The notes: generated by a model not told the origin, from the letters alone. Positions 26,640-35,930 are shown, counted from the first letter of the stretch. The stretch: 47,829 bases of DNA from Arthrobacter sp. Bi26 (GCF_918697925.1 NZ_CAKKMF010000031.1:1-47829), one strand, 5' to 3'. Numbers and translations are program-made.

Positions 26640-27983
26640 TCAGGCCGGTCCGCCCGGCTGCACATTCTGTTGTGAGCCGCGCCGCGCACCCGACTGGGAA
26701 CCAGGGCTGGCGCCGGCTGGACCGGTCCCGCTTTCGACGTGGAAGTACCGCAGCCCGCGCGCGCGACGGTTGAAGTGGAGCCGCAGGTGCTTCGCCCGGA
26801 TGATCCACACCAGCCCGATCAGGGCCGCCAGCAGGCCGGCGCCCGCCGCAACCGCCATGGACCAGCGGGGGCCGGCGGTGTTTGCCACCCAGCCGACGAG
26901 CGGCGCCCCAATGGGAGTTCCGCCCATGAAAATTGCCATGTAGAGGGCCATCACCCGGCCCCGCATTACGGGGTCCGTGGTGGTCTGGACGTACCCGTTG
27001 GCGCTCGTCATCATGGTGATGGCGAACAGACCCACGGGCACCAGAGCGACGCCGTACCAGAAGTAGTTTGGGGCCATCGCGGCGATGCCGGAGGTTACGC
27101 CGAAGGCCGCTGCCGCCCCGAAAATGACCCGCAGCCGGGGCTTGCCGCGGCCGGCGGACAACAGCGCCCCGGCGACGGATCCGATGGCCATGATCGAATT
27201 CATCAGGCCGAAGGCCCCCGCGTCGAGGCCGAATTCCTTACCCACCATGGCCGCAATGAACAGGGCGAAGTTCAGCCCCAGGGTTCCCACGATGAAGATC
27301 GCTACGAGCACCACGACGAGGTCCGGACGGAACCTGACATAGCGCAGACCCTCCCGGATCCTGCCCTTGCCCGCCCGTGCCCGCGGCAGCCGCCGCAGCG
27401 ACGCGGCCGGGATTTTCGCCAGGCTCAGCAACATGGCCACGAAGGTGAGCGTGTTGATGAGGAAGACCCAGCCGGGCCCGACAACGGCAGTGAGCACGCC
27501 GGCGACTGCCGGGCCGATCATCCGGGCGACGTTGAAGGAAGCACTGTTGAGGGCCACGGCATTGGGGAGGTAGTCGTCCTGGACCAGTTCCGAGACGAAG
27601 GTCTGCCGCACGGGAGCGTCCAGGGCGGAGACCACCCCGAGCATTAGGGCGAAAGCGTAGACGTGCCAGAGTTGCGCCGCGCCCGAGACCACCAGGATGC
27701 CCAGTCCGGCGCTCAGCAGCGCCATTGCGGACTGGGTCAGCACCAGCAGCCGCTTACGGTTGAAGCGGTCGGCGAGAAGTCCGGCCACGGGCGCCAGGAA
27801 GAGCTGCGGGCCCAACTGCAGGGCCATCGTGATCCCCACCGCCCCGGCATCGTGCGCCGTCAGGTGGGCGAACACCAGCCAGTCCTGGGCGGTGCGCTGC
27901 ATCCAGGTGCCAATGTTGGAGATGAGCGCACCGATGAACCAGATGCGGTAGTTCAGGATGTGCAGGGACTTGAACGTGGACAT
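26640..27983 (-). CDS. MFS transporter (drug or siderophore exporter type)
   Basis: A 447-residue transporter with 12 likely helices. The pattern FRIWFIGALISNIGTWMQ-like start (here YRIWFIGALISNIGTWMQRT), DRFNRKRLLVLTQ after helix 2 and SALDAPVRQTFVSELV after helix 4 match the EntS/MFS_3 exporters. Substrates in that group include enterobactin-type siderophores and drugs; none can be chosen here. GGGAGGG precedes the ATG. A cytoplasmic C-terminal tail of about 50 residues is Gly/Pro/Arg-rich. Its 3' end converges on serC. Confidence 0.9.
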   Translation of the reverse strand: MSTFKSLHILNYRIWFIGALISNIGTWMQRTAQDWLVFAHLTAHDAGAVGITMALQLGPQLFLAPVAGLLADRFNRKRLLVLTQSAMALLSAGLGILVVSGAAQLWHVYAFALMLGVVSALDAPVRQTFVSELVQDDYLPNAVALNSASFNVARMIGPAVAGVLTAVVGPGWVFLINTLTFVAMLLSLAKIPAASLRRLPRARAGKGRIREGLRYVRFRPDLVVVLVAIFIVGTLGLNFALFIAAMVGKEFGLDAGAFGLMNSIMAIGSVAGALLSAGRGKPRLRVIFGAAAAFGVTSGIAAMAPNYFWYGVALVPVGLFAITMMTSANGYVQTTTDPVMRGRVMALYMAIFMGGTPIGAPLVGWVANTAGPRWSMAVAAGAGLLAALIGLVWIIRAKHLRLHFNRRARGLRYFHVESGTGPAGASPGSQSGARRGSQQNVQPGGPA

Positions 27984-28027
27984 CAGGCCCAGCCCTCCCT
28001 AGACACGCTCCCGGACGTTTTCAACCG

Positions 28028-28696
28028 TTAGTCGGCCTCGCCCGCAGAGCGTTCCCGCTCGTCGTCGTCGGTCTCCGAGGCGCCGGGCTCGGCAGCATCC
28101 TGGTCGGCAGTACCCTGCTGGTCTGTATCGTGCGTATCCTGCTGGTCAGTATCCGACTGGTCAGTATCCGACTGGTCTGTATCCTGCTGGTCTGTATCCT
28201 GCTGGCCTGGGGCCGACGCCGGCGACGGCGTTGGGGAGCCGGACGCCTCGTCGGCGGCCTCGTCATCTTGTGCGTCTTCCGGGCGGACCCGCTCAGCCCA
28301 CGGAATCCACGCCGGCGCCAGGACGGAGTCTTCGGAGGGCAGCAGGCCGAGTTCATCCACCGTGACCACCTTGGACCGCGAGTTGCGGGTCAGTACGGCG
28401 TACCACTGCCAGCCCAGGTACCCGGGCAGCCTGGATTCGAAGAGGTGGGTCACCAGGCGGTCGCCTTCGCTGCGGGCACCGATGTGCTCGCCGATCTGCT
28501 CGGCGGGAGCAATGCCTTCCACCGCGGTACGGGCGACGTCGACGGCGGCGGCCAGGAAGGCGTCGGGCTTGCCGGTGCGCCAGACGGGCACGCCGGCGCG
28601 CGGGCGCGTTCCCTGCTTTGAGCCTGCTGTCTTGGATCCGGCAGGCAGGGTGGATCCGGCATCCGGCGCCGGCAACCGATCAGGTTCCTGAGTCAT
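28028..28696 (-). CDS. DUF3027 family protein with acidic repeat tail
   Basis: A 222-residue protein of the actinobacterial DUF3027 family. The domain (about 40-145) has VWRTGKPDAFLAAAVDVAR, LPGYLGWQWYAVLTRN and DSVLAPAWIPWAERVRP. The tail of about 80 residues is very acidic and carries repeated DTDQQ/DTDQS. The function is unknown. It lies 8 bp after the cold-shock gene, a pairing common in Actinobacteria, so a nucleic-acid-related role is plausible but unproven. The ATG at 28696 is used; a TTG codon lies directly before it. Confidence 0.85.
   Translation of the reverse strand: MTQEPDRLPAPDAGSTLPAGSKTAGSKQGTRPRAGVPVWRTGKPDAFLAAAVDVARTAVEGIAPAEQIGEHIGARSEGDRLVTHLFESRLPGYLGWQWYAVLTRNSRSKVVTVDELGLLPSEDSVLAPAWIPWAERVRPEDAQDDEAADEASGSPTPSPASAPGQQDTDQQDTDQSDTDQSDTDQQDTHDTDQQGTADQDAAEPGASETDDDERERSAGEAD
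28115..28208. repeat. 15-bp tandem repeats in DUF3027
   Basis: About six copies of a unit close to CTGGTCTGTATCCTG or CTGGTCAGTATCCGA encode the DTDQQ/DTDQS run. They keep the frame and are likely to vary in number. Confidence 0.85.
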
Positions 28697-28704
28697 CAAG
28701 AGCC

Positions 28705-29088
28705 TTATACGTCCAGCTCGTCGGCAACCTTACGGAGAGCCGCTGCGATCGCCTTGCCCTTGTTGCCTTCCGGGTACTTGCCCGCGGACAGGGTCCCGGA
28801 CAGGTTGTCCAGCACGCTGACGAGGTCCTGCACCAGCGGGGCAAGGTCCCTGGCACTGGGCCGCTTTGCCTTGGCGATGGACGGTGTCTTGTCCAGCACG
28901 CGCAGGCCCAGGGCCTGGGCACCCTTGCGGCCGTCGGCTACACCAAATTCAACGCGCGTTCCGGCCTTGAGCTCCGTGACACCCTCGGGCAGCGCGGACT
29001 TGGGCAGGAAGACCTCCTGGCCGTCCTCGCCCGCGAGGAATCCGAAGCCTTTTTCCTTGTCATACCACTTGACCTTGCCGGTAGGCAC
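28705..29088 (-). CDS. Cold-shock domain protein with long C-terminal extension
   Basis: A 127-residue protein. Residues 1-65 are a cold-shock domain with GKVKWYDKEKGFGFLAGEDG (RNP1-like KGFGFL) and EVFLPKSAL (RNP2-like). The remaining 60 are a conserved actinobacterial helical extension (ARDLAPLVQDLVSVLDNL). It should bind single-stranded RNA or DNA. The start is GTG with GAAGAAGG upstream. It leads the operon with DUF3027. The usual RNP2 VFVH is VFLP here, typical of the long form. The gap 29089-29265 shows no gene. Confidence 0.9.
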   Translation of the reverse strand: MPTGKVKWYDKEKGFGFLAGEDGQEVFLPKSALPEGVTELKAGTRVEFGVADGRKGAQALGLRVLDKTPSIAKAKRPSARDLAPLVQDLVSVLDNLSGTLSAGKYPEGNKGKAIAAALRKVADELDV

Positions 29089-29265
29089 GTAATCAACCTT
29101 CTTCGTTCTGCGGGGACACGGCCGGCGGTCACCGCATCCGCATGGATACGCGGGTTCAGGGTATGACTGCCCGGACCGTGTTGGTCTGTACCTCCAAGGT
29201 TATCCTGCCTGGTTCACTTTAACGGCGTGAGGCGCGGGCGATGCTGGACTGTTAGCGTTGCCCAC

Positions 29266-29499
29266 ATGACACTGACGCGTTACCGGCGGCCTCTGATGAT
29301 CATCGCGGCCACCCTTGCTGTGCTGTCCCTTGCCGCCGTCGGCGCTGTCATGGCCATGGCCTTCAACAATGTCGTGGCGCCCGCCTGGATTACCTCAACG
29401 GCCCTCTACGGGCTCCCGGTGGCATTCCTGCTCATGCTGGCGCTCGTTGTAGACGCGGTGGCCGCACGGCGCCGCCCGCGCGGGCCCGGCGAAAGGTAA
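29266..29499 (+). CDS. Small two-helix membrane protein
   Basis: A 77-residue protein with two hydrophobic segments (LMIIAATLAVLSLAAVGAVM and ALYGLPVAFLLMLALVVDAV) and a basic tail (ARRRPRGPG). I do not recognise the family. The ATG at 29266 follows TAGCGT by 7 nt with no Shine-Dalgarno, a leaderless arrangement. It ends 10 bp before the helicase-associated gene and may be expressed with it. Confidence 0.7.
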   Translation: MTLTRYRRPLMIIAATLAVLSLAAVGAVMAMAFNNVVAPAWITSTALYGLPVAFLLMLALVVDAVAARRRPRGPGER

Positions 29500-29509
29500 C
29501 GTTGGAGCG

Positions 29510-31999
29510 ATGTCCCTCATCCGCGCGCTGAGCAAGGAACTTCAGGCACGAAGCGACGAGTCGCTGCGTGCCCTGTTCTCCGCGCGGCCGGACCTGATTT
29601 CTCCCGGCGTCCCGGACTTCCCCGCCCTCGCCGCCCGTGCCAGCGGACGCGTCAGCGTCCAGCGGGCGCTCGAGCGGCTTAACCGTCCACAGATGCAGGT
29701 CCTGGAAACCCTGCACCTGTGCACCAACGCCGATACCGGGCACAGCGCCTCGGCGGCGATGCTGAAGAAACTGATCAACGGCTCCTCGGCTGCCGCCATC
29801 GACCGGCTCCTCCATTCCCTGCAGGACCTGGCCCTCGTCCACCGCGCCGATCCCCCGCACGGTGCCGCCCCCGCCGCCGCCAAGCAGCGCCACTACCTCC
29901 CGGTGGGCAGCCTCAAGGATGTGATCGGCATCTACCCGGCGGGACTGGGGCGCAGCTACACCGAACTCGTGCGGCTCCAGCCGGCCTTTGCGCAGCGCGT
30001 GGTGCAGCTGGTGGGGGAACTGCACCGTGCCGGGGCGTCCATCTCCCCCGCCACGACGCCGATGGAAGCGGCCCTGTCGCTGCAGCACTGGACGGCAACA
30101 CCGGAATCGCTCCAGCAAATCCTGACCACCGCACCGGATCGGACCGCCGCCCTGCTGGCCCGTTTCGGAAACTGGGCCATGGGCGCCGTTCCGCAGGCGC
30201 AGCGCCGGGCTTCCGTGCTCCACGAAAGCGCCGACGTCGGCCCCGTGGACTGGCTCCTGGCGCGGGGGCTGCTGGTGCCGCTGGACGCCGCCCACGTCGA
30301 ACTGCCGCACAGCGTCGGAGTGTCGCTGCGCGGCGGGTTCGTCATCGAGAGCTTTTCCCTGATGCCGCCCGTCCCCCACCTTGGCCACACGAGCGCAGGG
30401 CTGCGCCGGAACGCCGCCTTGGGCGCTATTGCCGAGACGCTGCGGCTCGTGGGCGAAGTGCTCTACACCGTGCGCGAACAGCCCCTGGCGACGCTGCGCA
30501 GCGGAGGCGTCGGGGTCCGGGAGATGAAGCGGCTGGCGGATTCCCTGCGGATCGACGTGCACGAGGCCGGCGTACTCGCGGAGTTCTGCGGACTGGCCGG
30601 TCTGCTGCGGCTGGACGTCGACAGTTCGGCGTGGGTGCAGCCGCCGCAGCTGGAGTGGCTGGCGCTGCCGCGGCAGGAACAATGGCTATGGCTGGTCAAT
30701 GCCTGGCTGGCCAGCGAGCGCGCGCCGTCCCTGGTGGGCCAGCCCGTGAATGCCGCCGGCCCGGCCGGCCATCGGGGCGCGGCCGGCACCACCATCAATG
30801 CGCTCTCTGCCGAGGCGCAGCGGCCCGACGCCCCGGTGGTCCGTAAACGGGTCCTGGAAATCCTGAATGAACTCACCCTCGAAGCCGCGGCGACCGACGG
30901 GCAGGCCCCCGTTCTCGATGCCGCCGCGGTGCTGGAGCGAGCCGAGTGGACCCAGCCCCGGATGGCCCGGCGCTTCAGCTCGCTGATCCGCGGCATCCTC
31001 ACCGAGGCCGAGATGCTTGGCCTGATCGGCTCCGGGGCGCTCAGCCAGCTGGGCGCCGCGATCGCCGCCGAACAGCCGGATGATGCGTTGGGGATCCTGG
31101 GCGAACACCTGCCGGCAGCCCTGCAGCATGTGCTGCTGCAGGCGGACCTGACGGCGGTGGCTCCGGGTTACCTCGATCCCGAACTGAGCGAACGGCTCCT
31201 GACCATGGCCGCGGCCGAAGGGCAGGGCCCGGCAACCATCTACCGTTTCTCCGTCGCCTCCGTCCGCCGGGCGCTCGACGCCGGCCAGGACGCAGCGGCG
31301 ATCCTGGACTTCCTGCGCCAGCATTCCGCCACCGCCATTCCGCAGCCGCTCCAGTACCTCATCGAAGACACCGCCGCGCGCCACTCCCGGCTCCGCGTGG
31401 GGACAGCAGCCAGCTTCATCCAAAGCGAGGACGACTCTGCCTTGCTGGAACTGCTCAACGCCCCGGCCGCCGCCAGCCTGGGTCTGGTGCGCATCGCGCC
31501 CACCGTGGTCGTCTCACACGCCGCACCCCGGGAAACCGCCCAGATCCTCAGAGCCCTGGGTCTCGCCCCCATCCTGGAGGAAGCAGCATCCGCCGTCGTC
31601 CGGCTGCGCCGCAGCACCCCGGGTCCCGGCAGCGGCCGGCCCGTCTACACCGCCCCGCGGACCGCTCCGCCGGAAGCCGACATCGACGCCCAACTGGCCG
31701 TGCTGCGCGGTGACGGGTCCCGGGCCCCTGGCTCCGGCGCTCACTCGCCGGCGGCTGCCCCTGGCAGCGAGGAAGCAACCCAGCTGGGGCTGGAGACCCT
31801 CCTGAAAGCGATCCGCCTCCGGCAGCGTGTGGTCATGAACGTCGTGGACAGCATGGGGAATGCCAGCCGCGAGACGGTTGTTCCGGTAGCTGTGAATGGC
31901 GGGCGGGTGCGCGTGTTCGATCCGGTCAAGGAGATCGAGCGGGTCCTGTCCATCCACCGGATTATCGACGTAGAAGCTACAGAGGAATTGTTCCAGTGA
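29510..31999 (+). CDS. Helicase-associated domain protein, partner of XPB
   Basis: An 829-residue soluble protein of the XPB/Ssl2-like helicase-associated family (Helicase_C_3) found next to XPB in Actinobacteria. The N-terminal RALSKELQARSDESLRALFS...RPDL and the helical middle are typical, and there is no P-loop. It probably acts with the XPB helicase in DNA repair. Its stop overlaps the GTG of the helicase gene (GTGA), so both are made in fixed ratio. TAACGT lies 7 nt before the ATG. Residues about 700-750 form a Pro/Ala-rich linker before a final WYL-like domain. Confidence 0.88.
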   Translation: MSLIRALSKELQARSDESLRALFSARPDLISPGVPDFPALAARASGRVSVQRALERLNRPQMQVLETLHLCTNADTGHSASAAMLKKLINGSSAAAIDRLLHSLQDLALVHRADPPHGAAPAAAKQRHYLPVGSLKDVIGIYPAGLGRSYTELVRLQPAFAQRVVQLVGELHRAGASISPATTPMEAALSLQHWTATPESLQQILTTAPDRTAALLARFGNWAMGAVPQAQRRASVLHESADVGPVDWLLARGLLVPLDAAHVELPHSVGVSLRGGFVIESFSLMPPVPHLGHTSAGLRRNAALGAIAETLRLVGEVLYTVREQPLATLRSGGVGVREMKRLADSLRIDVHEAGVLAEFCGLAGLLRLDVDSSAWVQPPQLEWLALPRQEQWLWLVNAWLASERAPSLVGQPVNAAGPAGHRGAAGTTINALSAEAQRPDAPVVRKRVLEILNELTLEAAATDGQAPVLDAAAVLERAEWTQPRMARRFSSLIRGILTEAEMLGLIGSGALSQLGAAIAAEQPDDALGILGEHLPAALQHVLLQADLTAVAPGYLDPELSERLLTMAAAEGQGPATIYRFSVASVRRALDAGQDAAAILDFLRQHSATAIPQPLQYLIEDTAARHSRLRVGTAASFIQSEDDSALLELLNAPAAASLGLVRIAPTVVVSHAAPRETAQILRALGLAPILEEAASAVVRLRRSTPGPGSGRPVYTAPRTAPPEADIDAQLAVLRGDGSRAPGSGAHSPAAAPGSEEATQLGLETLLKAIRLRQRVVMNVVDSMGNASRETVVPVAVNGGRVRVFDPVKEIERVLSIHRIIDVEATEELFQ

Positions 32000-33642
32000 A
32001 TGACGGGCCCCTGATCGTCCAGAGCGACAAGACCATCCTGCTGGAGGTCGACCACGAACTCGCAACCGAGGCCAGGCACGCCATCGCGGCGTTCGCCGAG
32101 CTGGAACGGGCCCCGGAGCATGTGCACAGCTACCGGCTGACGCCGCTGGGTCTGTGGAATGCCCGGGCGGCCGGACTGGACGCCGAAAAAGTGCTGGACA
32201 CCCTGCTCACGTACTCCCGGTTCCCCGTGCCGCACTCCCTGCTGATCGACGTCGAAGAGACCATGTCCCGGTACGGCCGGCTCCGGCTGGAAAAGGACCC
32301 GCAGCATGGCCTGGTCATGCGCACGTCCGACTACCCCGTGCTCGAGGAGGTCAGCCGTGCCAAGAAGATCGCCCCACTGCTCGGGCCGCGGATCGACGGC
32401 GAGACCGTGGTGGTGCATTCCTCCCAGCGCGGCCAGCTCAAGCAGCTGCTGCTCAAGATTGGCTGGCCGGCCGAGGACCTCGCCGGCTACGTGGACGGCA
32501 CGCCGCACCCCATCATGCTCAACGAAACCGGCTGGAAGCTGCGGCCTTACCAGCAACTGGCGGCGGAGAACTTCTGGGCCGGCGGCAGCGGCGTCGTCGT
32601 CCTTCCCTGCGGCGCCGGCAAGACGCTGGTCGGGGCGGCCGCCATGGCCACAAGCTCCACCACCACGCTGATCCTGGTGACCAATACTGTCGCCGCGCGG
32701 CAGTGGAAGGACGAGCTCATCAAGCGCACGTCACTGACCGAGGAGGAGATCGGCGAGTACTCCGGCTCCGTCAAGGAAGTCCGTCCGGTCACGATCGCCA
32801 CCTACCAGGTCCTGACCACGAAGCGCGGCGGCCTGTACCCGCACCTGGAGCTCGTGGACGGCAACGACTGGGGTCTGATCATCTACGACGAGGTCCACCT
32901 GCTGCCGGCACCGATCTTCCGGATGACGGCCGACCTGCAGGCCCGGCGCCGGCTGGGGCTCACGGCCACGTTGGTGCGGGAGGACGGGCGGGAGGGCGAG
33001 GTCTTCAGCCTGATCGGTCCGAAGCGCTACGACGCGCCGTGGAAGGACATCGAGACCCAGGGCTACATCGCCCCCGCCGATTGCGTGGAGGTCCGGGTGG
33101 ACCTGCCGCGCGAGGAACGGGTGGCCTATGCCATGGCCGAGGACGCCGACAAGTACCGGCTGTGCGCCACGTCAGAGACGAAGACCCGGGTGGTGGAAGA
33201 ACTTGTCGCCGAACACGCCGGCGAGCAGCTCCTGGTGATCGGGCAGTACATAGACCAGCTAGACGAGATCGGCGAACGCCTGGGCGCGCCGGTGATCAAG
33301 GGCGACACGTCGGTCAAGGAACGCCAGCGGCTCTTCGACGCCTTCCGCGCAGGCGAGGTGCAGACCCTGGTGGTGTCCAAGGTGGCCAACTTCTCCATCG
33401 ACCTGCCCGAGGCGTCGGTCGCGATCCAGGTCTCCGGGTCGTTCGGTTCCCGCCAGGAGGAGGCCCAGCGCCTGGGCCGGCTGCTGCGCCCGAAAAAGGA
33501 CGGCCGCTCCGCCAGGTTCTACTCGCTCGTGGCCCGGGACACCCTGGATCAGGACTTCGCCGCGAAGCGGCAGCGTTTCCTCGCCGAGCAGGGCTACGCC
33601 TACCGGATCATGGACGCCAAGGACGTCGGCACCGCCGGATAG
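31996..33642 (+). CDS. XPB-type DNA repair helicase
   Basis: A 548-residue superfamily 2 helicase of the bacterial XPB/ERCC3 type. An N-terminal damage-recognition-like domain (1-170) precedes the helicase core with Walker A LPCGAGKTLVG, DEVH-box YDEVHLLPAP, LGLTATLVREDGRE, and motif VI near SFGSRQEEAQRLGRLLRPKK. Related enzymes unwind 3'-5'. The start is GTG, overlapping the stop of its partner gene. It is followed by a hairpin terminator. Actinobacterial XPB works with the nuclease Bax1 in some relatives; no Bax1 is seen here. Confidence 0.95.
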   Translation: MNDGPLIVQSDKTILLEVDHELATEARHAIAAFAELERAPEHVHSYRLTPLGLWNARAAGLDAEKVLDTLLTYSRFPVPHSLLIDVEETMSRYGRLRLEKDPQHGLVMRTSDYPVLEEVSRAKKIAPLLGPRIDGETVVVHSSQRGQLKQLLLKIGWPAEDLAGYVDGTPHPIMLNETGWKLRPYQQLAAENFWAGGSGVVVLPCGAGKTLVGAAAMATSSTTTLILVTNTVAARQWKDELIKRTSLTEEEIGEYSGSVKEVRPVTIATYQVLTTKRGGLYPHLELVDGNDWGLIIYDEVHLLPAPIFRMTADLQARRRLGLTATLVREDGREGEVFSLIGPKRYDAPWKDIETQGYIAPADCVEVRVDLPREERVAYAMAEDADKYRLCATSETKTRVVEELVAEHAGEQLLVIGQYIDQLDEIGERLGAPVIKGDTSVKERQRLFDAFRAGEVQTLVVSKVANFSIDLPEASVAIQVSGSFGSRQEEAQRLGRLLRPKKDGRSARFYSLVARDTLDQDFAAKRQRFLAEQGYAYRIMDAKDVGTAG

Positions 33643-33661
33643 GCGGGTGCCGTCCCTGGTG

Positions 33662-33689
33662 CGTGCCCCGGCGCGGCCGCCGGGGCACG
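33662..33689. terminator. Hairpin terminator after the XPB gene
   Basis: A perfect 12-bp stem CGTGCCCCGGCG, loop CGGC, CGCCGGGGCACG. It has no T-run and sits between the helicase stop and the response-regulator gene. Confidence 0.8.
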
Positions 33690-33721
33690 GCCCATGCAAC
33701 ACACATCTGCCATTCAGAAAA

Positions 33722-33738
33722 CTCCCAGAGTCTGGGAG
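33722..33738. promoter_or_regulatory. Palindrome before the two-component system
   Basis: CTCCCAGA-G-TCTGGGAG is a perfect 8-bp inverted repeat ending 12 nt before the response-regulator start. It could be an operator (possibly autoregulatory) or an RNA hairpin masking the start. Confidence 0.45.
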
Positions 33739-33750
33739 CATCATGGGAAC

Positions 33751-34461
33751 ATGAAAAAGAACGGACCCGAAGCCAAGCTGCTCGTCGTCGATGACGAACC
33801 GAACATCCGCGAGCTGCTGTCGACGTCCCTGCGCTTCGCTGGTTTCGAGGTTGTCTCGGCCGGCAGCGGGCGTGAGGCACTGGCCGCCGCAGAGCTGCAC
33901 GCCCCCGATCTGGCAGTGCTGGACGTCATGCTGCCGGACATGGACGGCTTCACCGTCACCCGCCGCCTGCGCGCCGCCGGCAAGCACTTCCCCGTCCTGT
34001 TCCTCACGGCCAAGGACGACACCGAGGACAAAGTCACCGGCCTGACCGTGGGCGGGGACGATTACGTCACCAAGCCCTTCAGCCTCGACGAGGTGGTGGC
34101 CCGCATCCGCGCGGTGCTCCGGCGCACACAGCCCCAGGTCGACGACGACGCCGTGATCCGGGTCGATGACCTCCAGCTCGACGACGACGCCCACGAGGTC
34201 CGCCGCGGTGGCACCGTGATCGAGCTGTCGCCCACCGAGTTCAAGCTCCTGCGCTACCTCATGCTCAACCCGAACCGGGTCCTGTCCAAGGCCCAGATCC
34301 TCGATCACGTGTGGGAGTACGACTTCAACGGCGATGCCTCGATCGTGGAGTCCTACATCTCCTACCTGCGCCGCAAGGTGGACATCGATCCCGATGCGCC
34401 GGCACTGATCCAGACCAAGCGCGGCGTCGGCTACGTTCTGCGGACTGCCGAGAAGCGCTGA
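33751..34461 (+). CDS. OmpR-family response regulator
   Basis: A 236-residue DNA-binding response regulator. The receiver domain (1-125) has the acidic pair D14/D15, phospho-acceptor D58 (LAVLDVMLPDMDGF) and a switch lysine in TKPF. The OmpR/PhoB winged helix (about 140-232) has SPTEFKLLRYLMLNPNRVLS and RRKVDIDP...RGVGYVLR. It is similar in type to mycobacterial TcrX/TrcR regulators, but the signal is unknown. The ATG at 33751 is preferred; the longer ORF runs into the palindrome. The sensor gene begins 2 nt after its stop. Confidence 0.94.
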   Translation: MKKNGPEAKLLVVDDEPNIRELLSTSLRFAGFEVVSAGSGREALAAAELHAPDLAVLDVMLPDMDGFTVTRRLRAAGKHFPVLFLTAKDDTEDKVTGLTVGGDDYVTKPFSLDEVVARIRAVLRRTQPQVDDDAVIRVDDLQLDDDAHEVRRGGTVIELSPTEFKLLRYLMLNPNRVLSKAQILDHVWEYDFNGDASIVESYISYLRRKVDIDPDAPALIQTKRGVGYVLRTAEKR

Positions 34462-34463
34462 CC

Positions 34464-35930
34464 TTGTTGCACCGCTGGAAATCGGCCTCGCTGCGCTCGC
34501 AGCTCGTGGCCATCATGATGGCGCTCATGCTGGTGGCCCTCACGGCCACTGGTGCGGGCACGCTGACGCTGCTGCACAGCTTCCTGCAGGGACAGGTAGA
34601 TGACAAGCTGCGGGCCGCCGTCGAATCCGTGCGGCTGGAGAAGTCCTTCACCCAGCTGCAGGAGACCAGCTCCACCGTTCCCACCGACTACTCGCTGATG
34701 CTCTTCAGCCCGGGCCTGCCGCCCATTCCGTTCGGCGGCGACAAGGACTCCCACCCCGCCATCAGCACCTTTTCCACGGTCGAGGCCCGGGAACGCCAGC
34801 AGGTACCCTTCCAGGTCCCCGGCTCCGAGGGCGGCAACTGGAGGGTTGTGGCCCTGAGCGTCGTGGACAACAACCAGCGCAGCGCGGTCGTCGTCATCGG
34901 GTTGCCGCTGGACCCCGTCGATTCCGTGATGGAACATGCCGCCCTGGTGGTGGTGGGGGTGGGCCTGCTGACGCTCGTGCTGGCGTTCTTCATTGCCACC
35001 TGGACCGTCTCGAGGTCCTTCCGGCCGCTGGCCCGGGTGGAGAAGACGGCCGCCGCGATCGCCGCCGGAGACCTCTCCAGACGTGTGGAAATCGAAAACC
35101 CCAATACCGAAGTGGGGCGGCTCGGGAGCTCGCTCAATGCCATGCTCGCGCACATTGAGACAGCGTTCGCCGCCCGGATGGCGTCCGAGGCACGGATGCG
35201 TCGCTTCGCCGCCGACGCCTCGCACGAACTGCGGACCCCGCTGGTGACCATTCGAGGGTTCTCCGAGCTGTATCGGCACGGGGCGCTGTCCACCCCGGAA
35301 GACGTGGCCACGGCGATGGGGCGGATCGAAAGCGAAGCCAAGCGCATGGGAGCCATGGTGGAAGACCTGCTGCTGCTGGCCCGGATCGATGAGCAGCGCC
35401 CGCTGCAGCAGAAACCCTCGGATCTGCTGCTGCTGGCTAACGACGCGGTGGTGGACACCCAGGCGAGTGACCGCAGCCGCACCATCACCCTCTCCGGGCT
35501 CGACGGGGCGGCCCCGGCGCCCGCCCCGGTCCTGGGCGACGAAGCCAAGCTGCGCCAGGTGGTCAGCAACCTGGTCGGCAACGCCCTGCGCTACACGCCG
35601 GAAGGTACTCCGATCGAAATTGGCGTCGGGACCCGGAGCGCACCGGACGGAACACGGCAGTCCGTGATCGAGGTCCGGGACCACGGACCGGGCGTCCCGG
35701 ATGAGGAAGCGGCCCGCATATTCGAACGCTTCTACCGGGCGGACACCTCCCGGACCAGGGAGACCGGTGGCAGCGGACTTGGCCTGGCGATTGTGGCCGC
35801 AATCGTCGGTTCGCATTCCGGGTCCGTGCGGGTCGGGGAGACTGACGGGGGCGGTGCCACGCTGGTGGTCAGCATCCCGTTCCTGGACGAAGACGCCAAG
35901 GAACTGTCCACAGCCGATTTGTCCACATAG
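34464..35930 (+). CDS. Sensor histidine kinase
   Basis: A 488-residue membrane kinase. TM1 (about 12-38), an extracytoplasmic domain of roughly 120 residues, TM2 (about 160-181), HAMP (182-233), HisKA with phospho-accepting H254 in ASHELRTPL, and HATPase_c with NALRYTPEG (N box), DHGPGVPDE (G1) and GGSGLGLAIV (G2). It phosphorylates the response regulator encoded just upstream. Translation starts at one of two adjacent TTG codons (34464 or 34467), 2 nt after the regulator stop; GAGAAG lies upstream. The outer domain matches no ligand-binding family I know. Confidence 0.93.
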   Translation: MLHRWKSASLRSQLVAIMMALMLVALTATGAGTLTLLHSFLQGQVDDKLRAAVESVRLEKSFTQLQETSSTVPTDYSLMLFSPGLPPIPFGGDKDSHPAISTFSTVEARERQQVPFQVPGSEGGNWRVVALSVVDNNQRSAVVVIGLPLDPVDSVMEHAALVVVGVGLLTLVLAFFIATWTVSRSFRPLARVEKTAAAIAAGDLSRRVEIENPNTEVGRLGSSLNAMLAHIETAFAARMASEARMRRFAADASHELRTPLVTIRGFSELYRHGALSTPEDVATAMGRIESEAKRMGAMVEDLLLLARIDEQRPLQQKPSDLLLLANDAVVDTQASDRSRTITLSGLDGAAPAPAPVLGDEAKLRQVVSNLVGNALRYTPEGTPIEIGVGTRSAPDGTRQSVIEVRDHGPGVPDEEAARIFERFYRADTSRTRETGGSGLGLAIVAAIVGSHSGSVRVGETDGGGATLVVSIPFLDEDAKELSTADLST

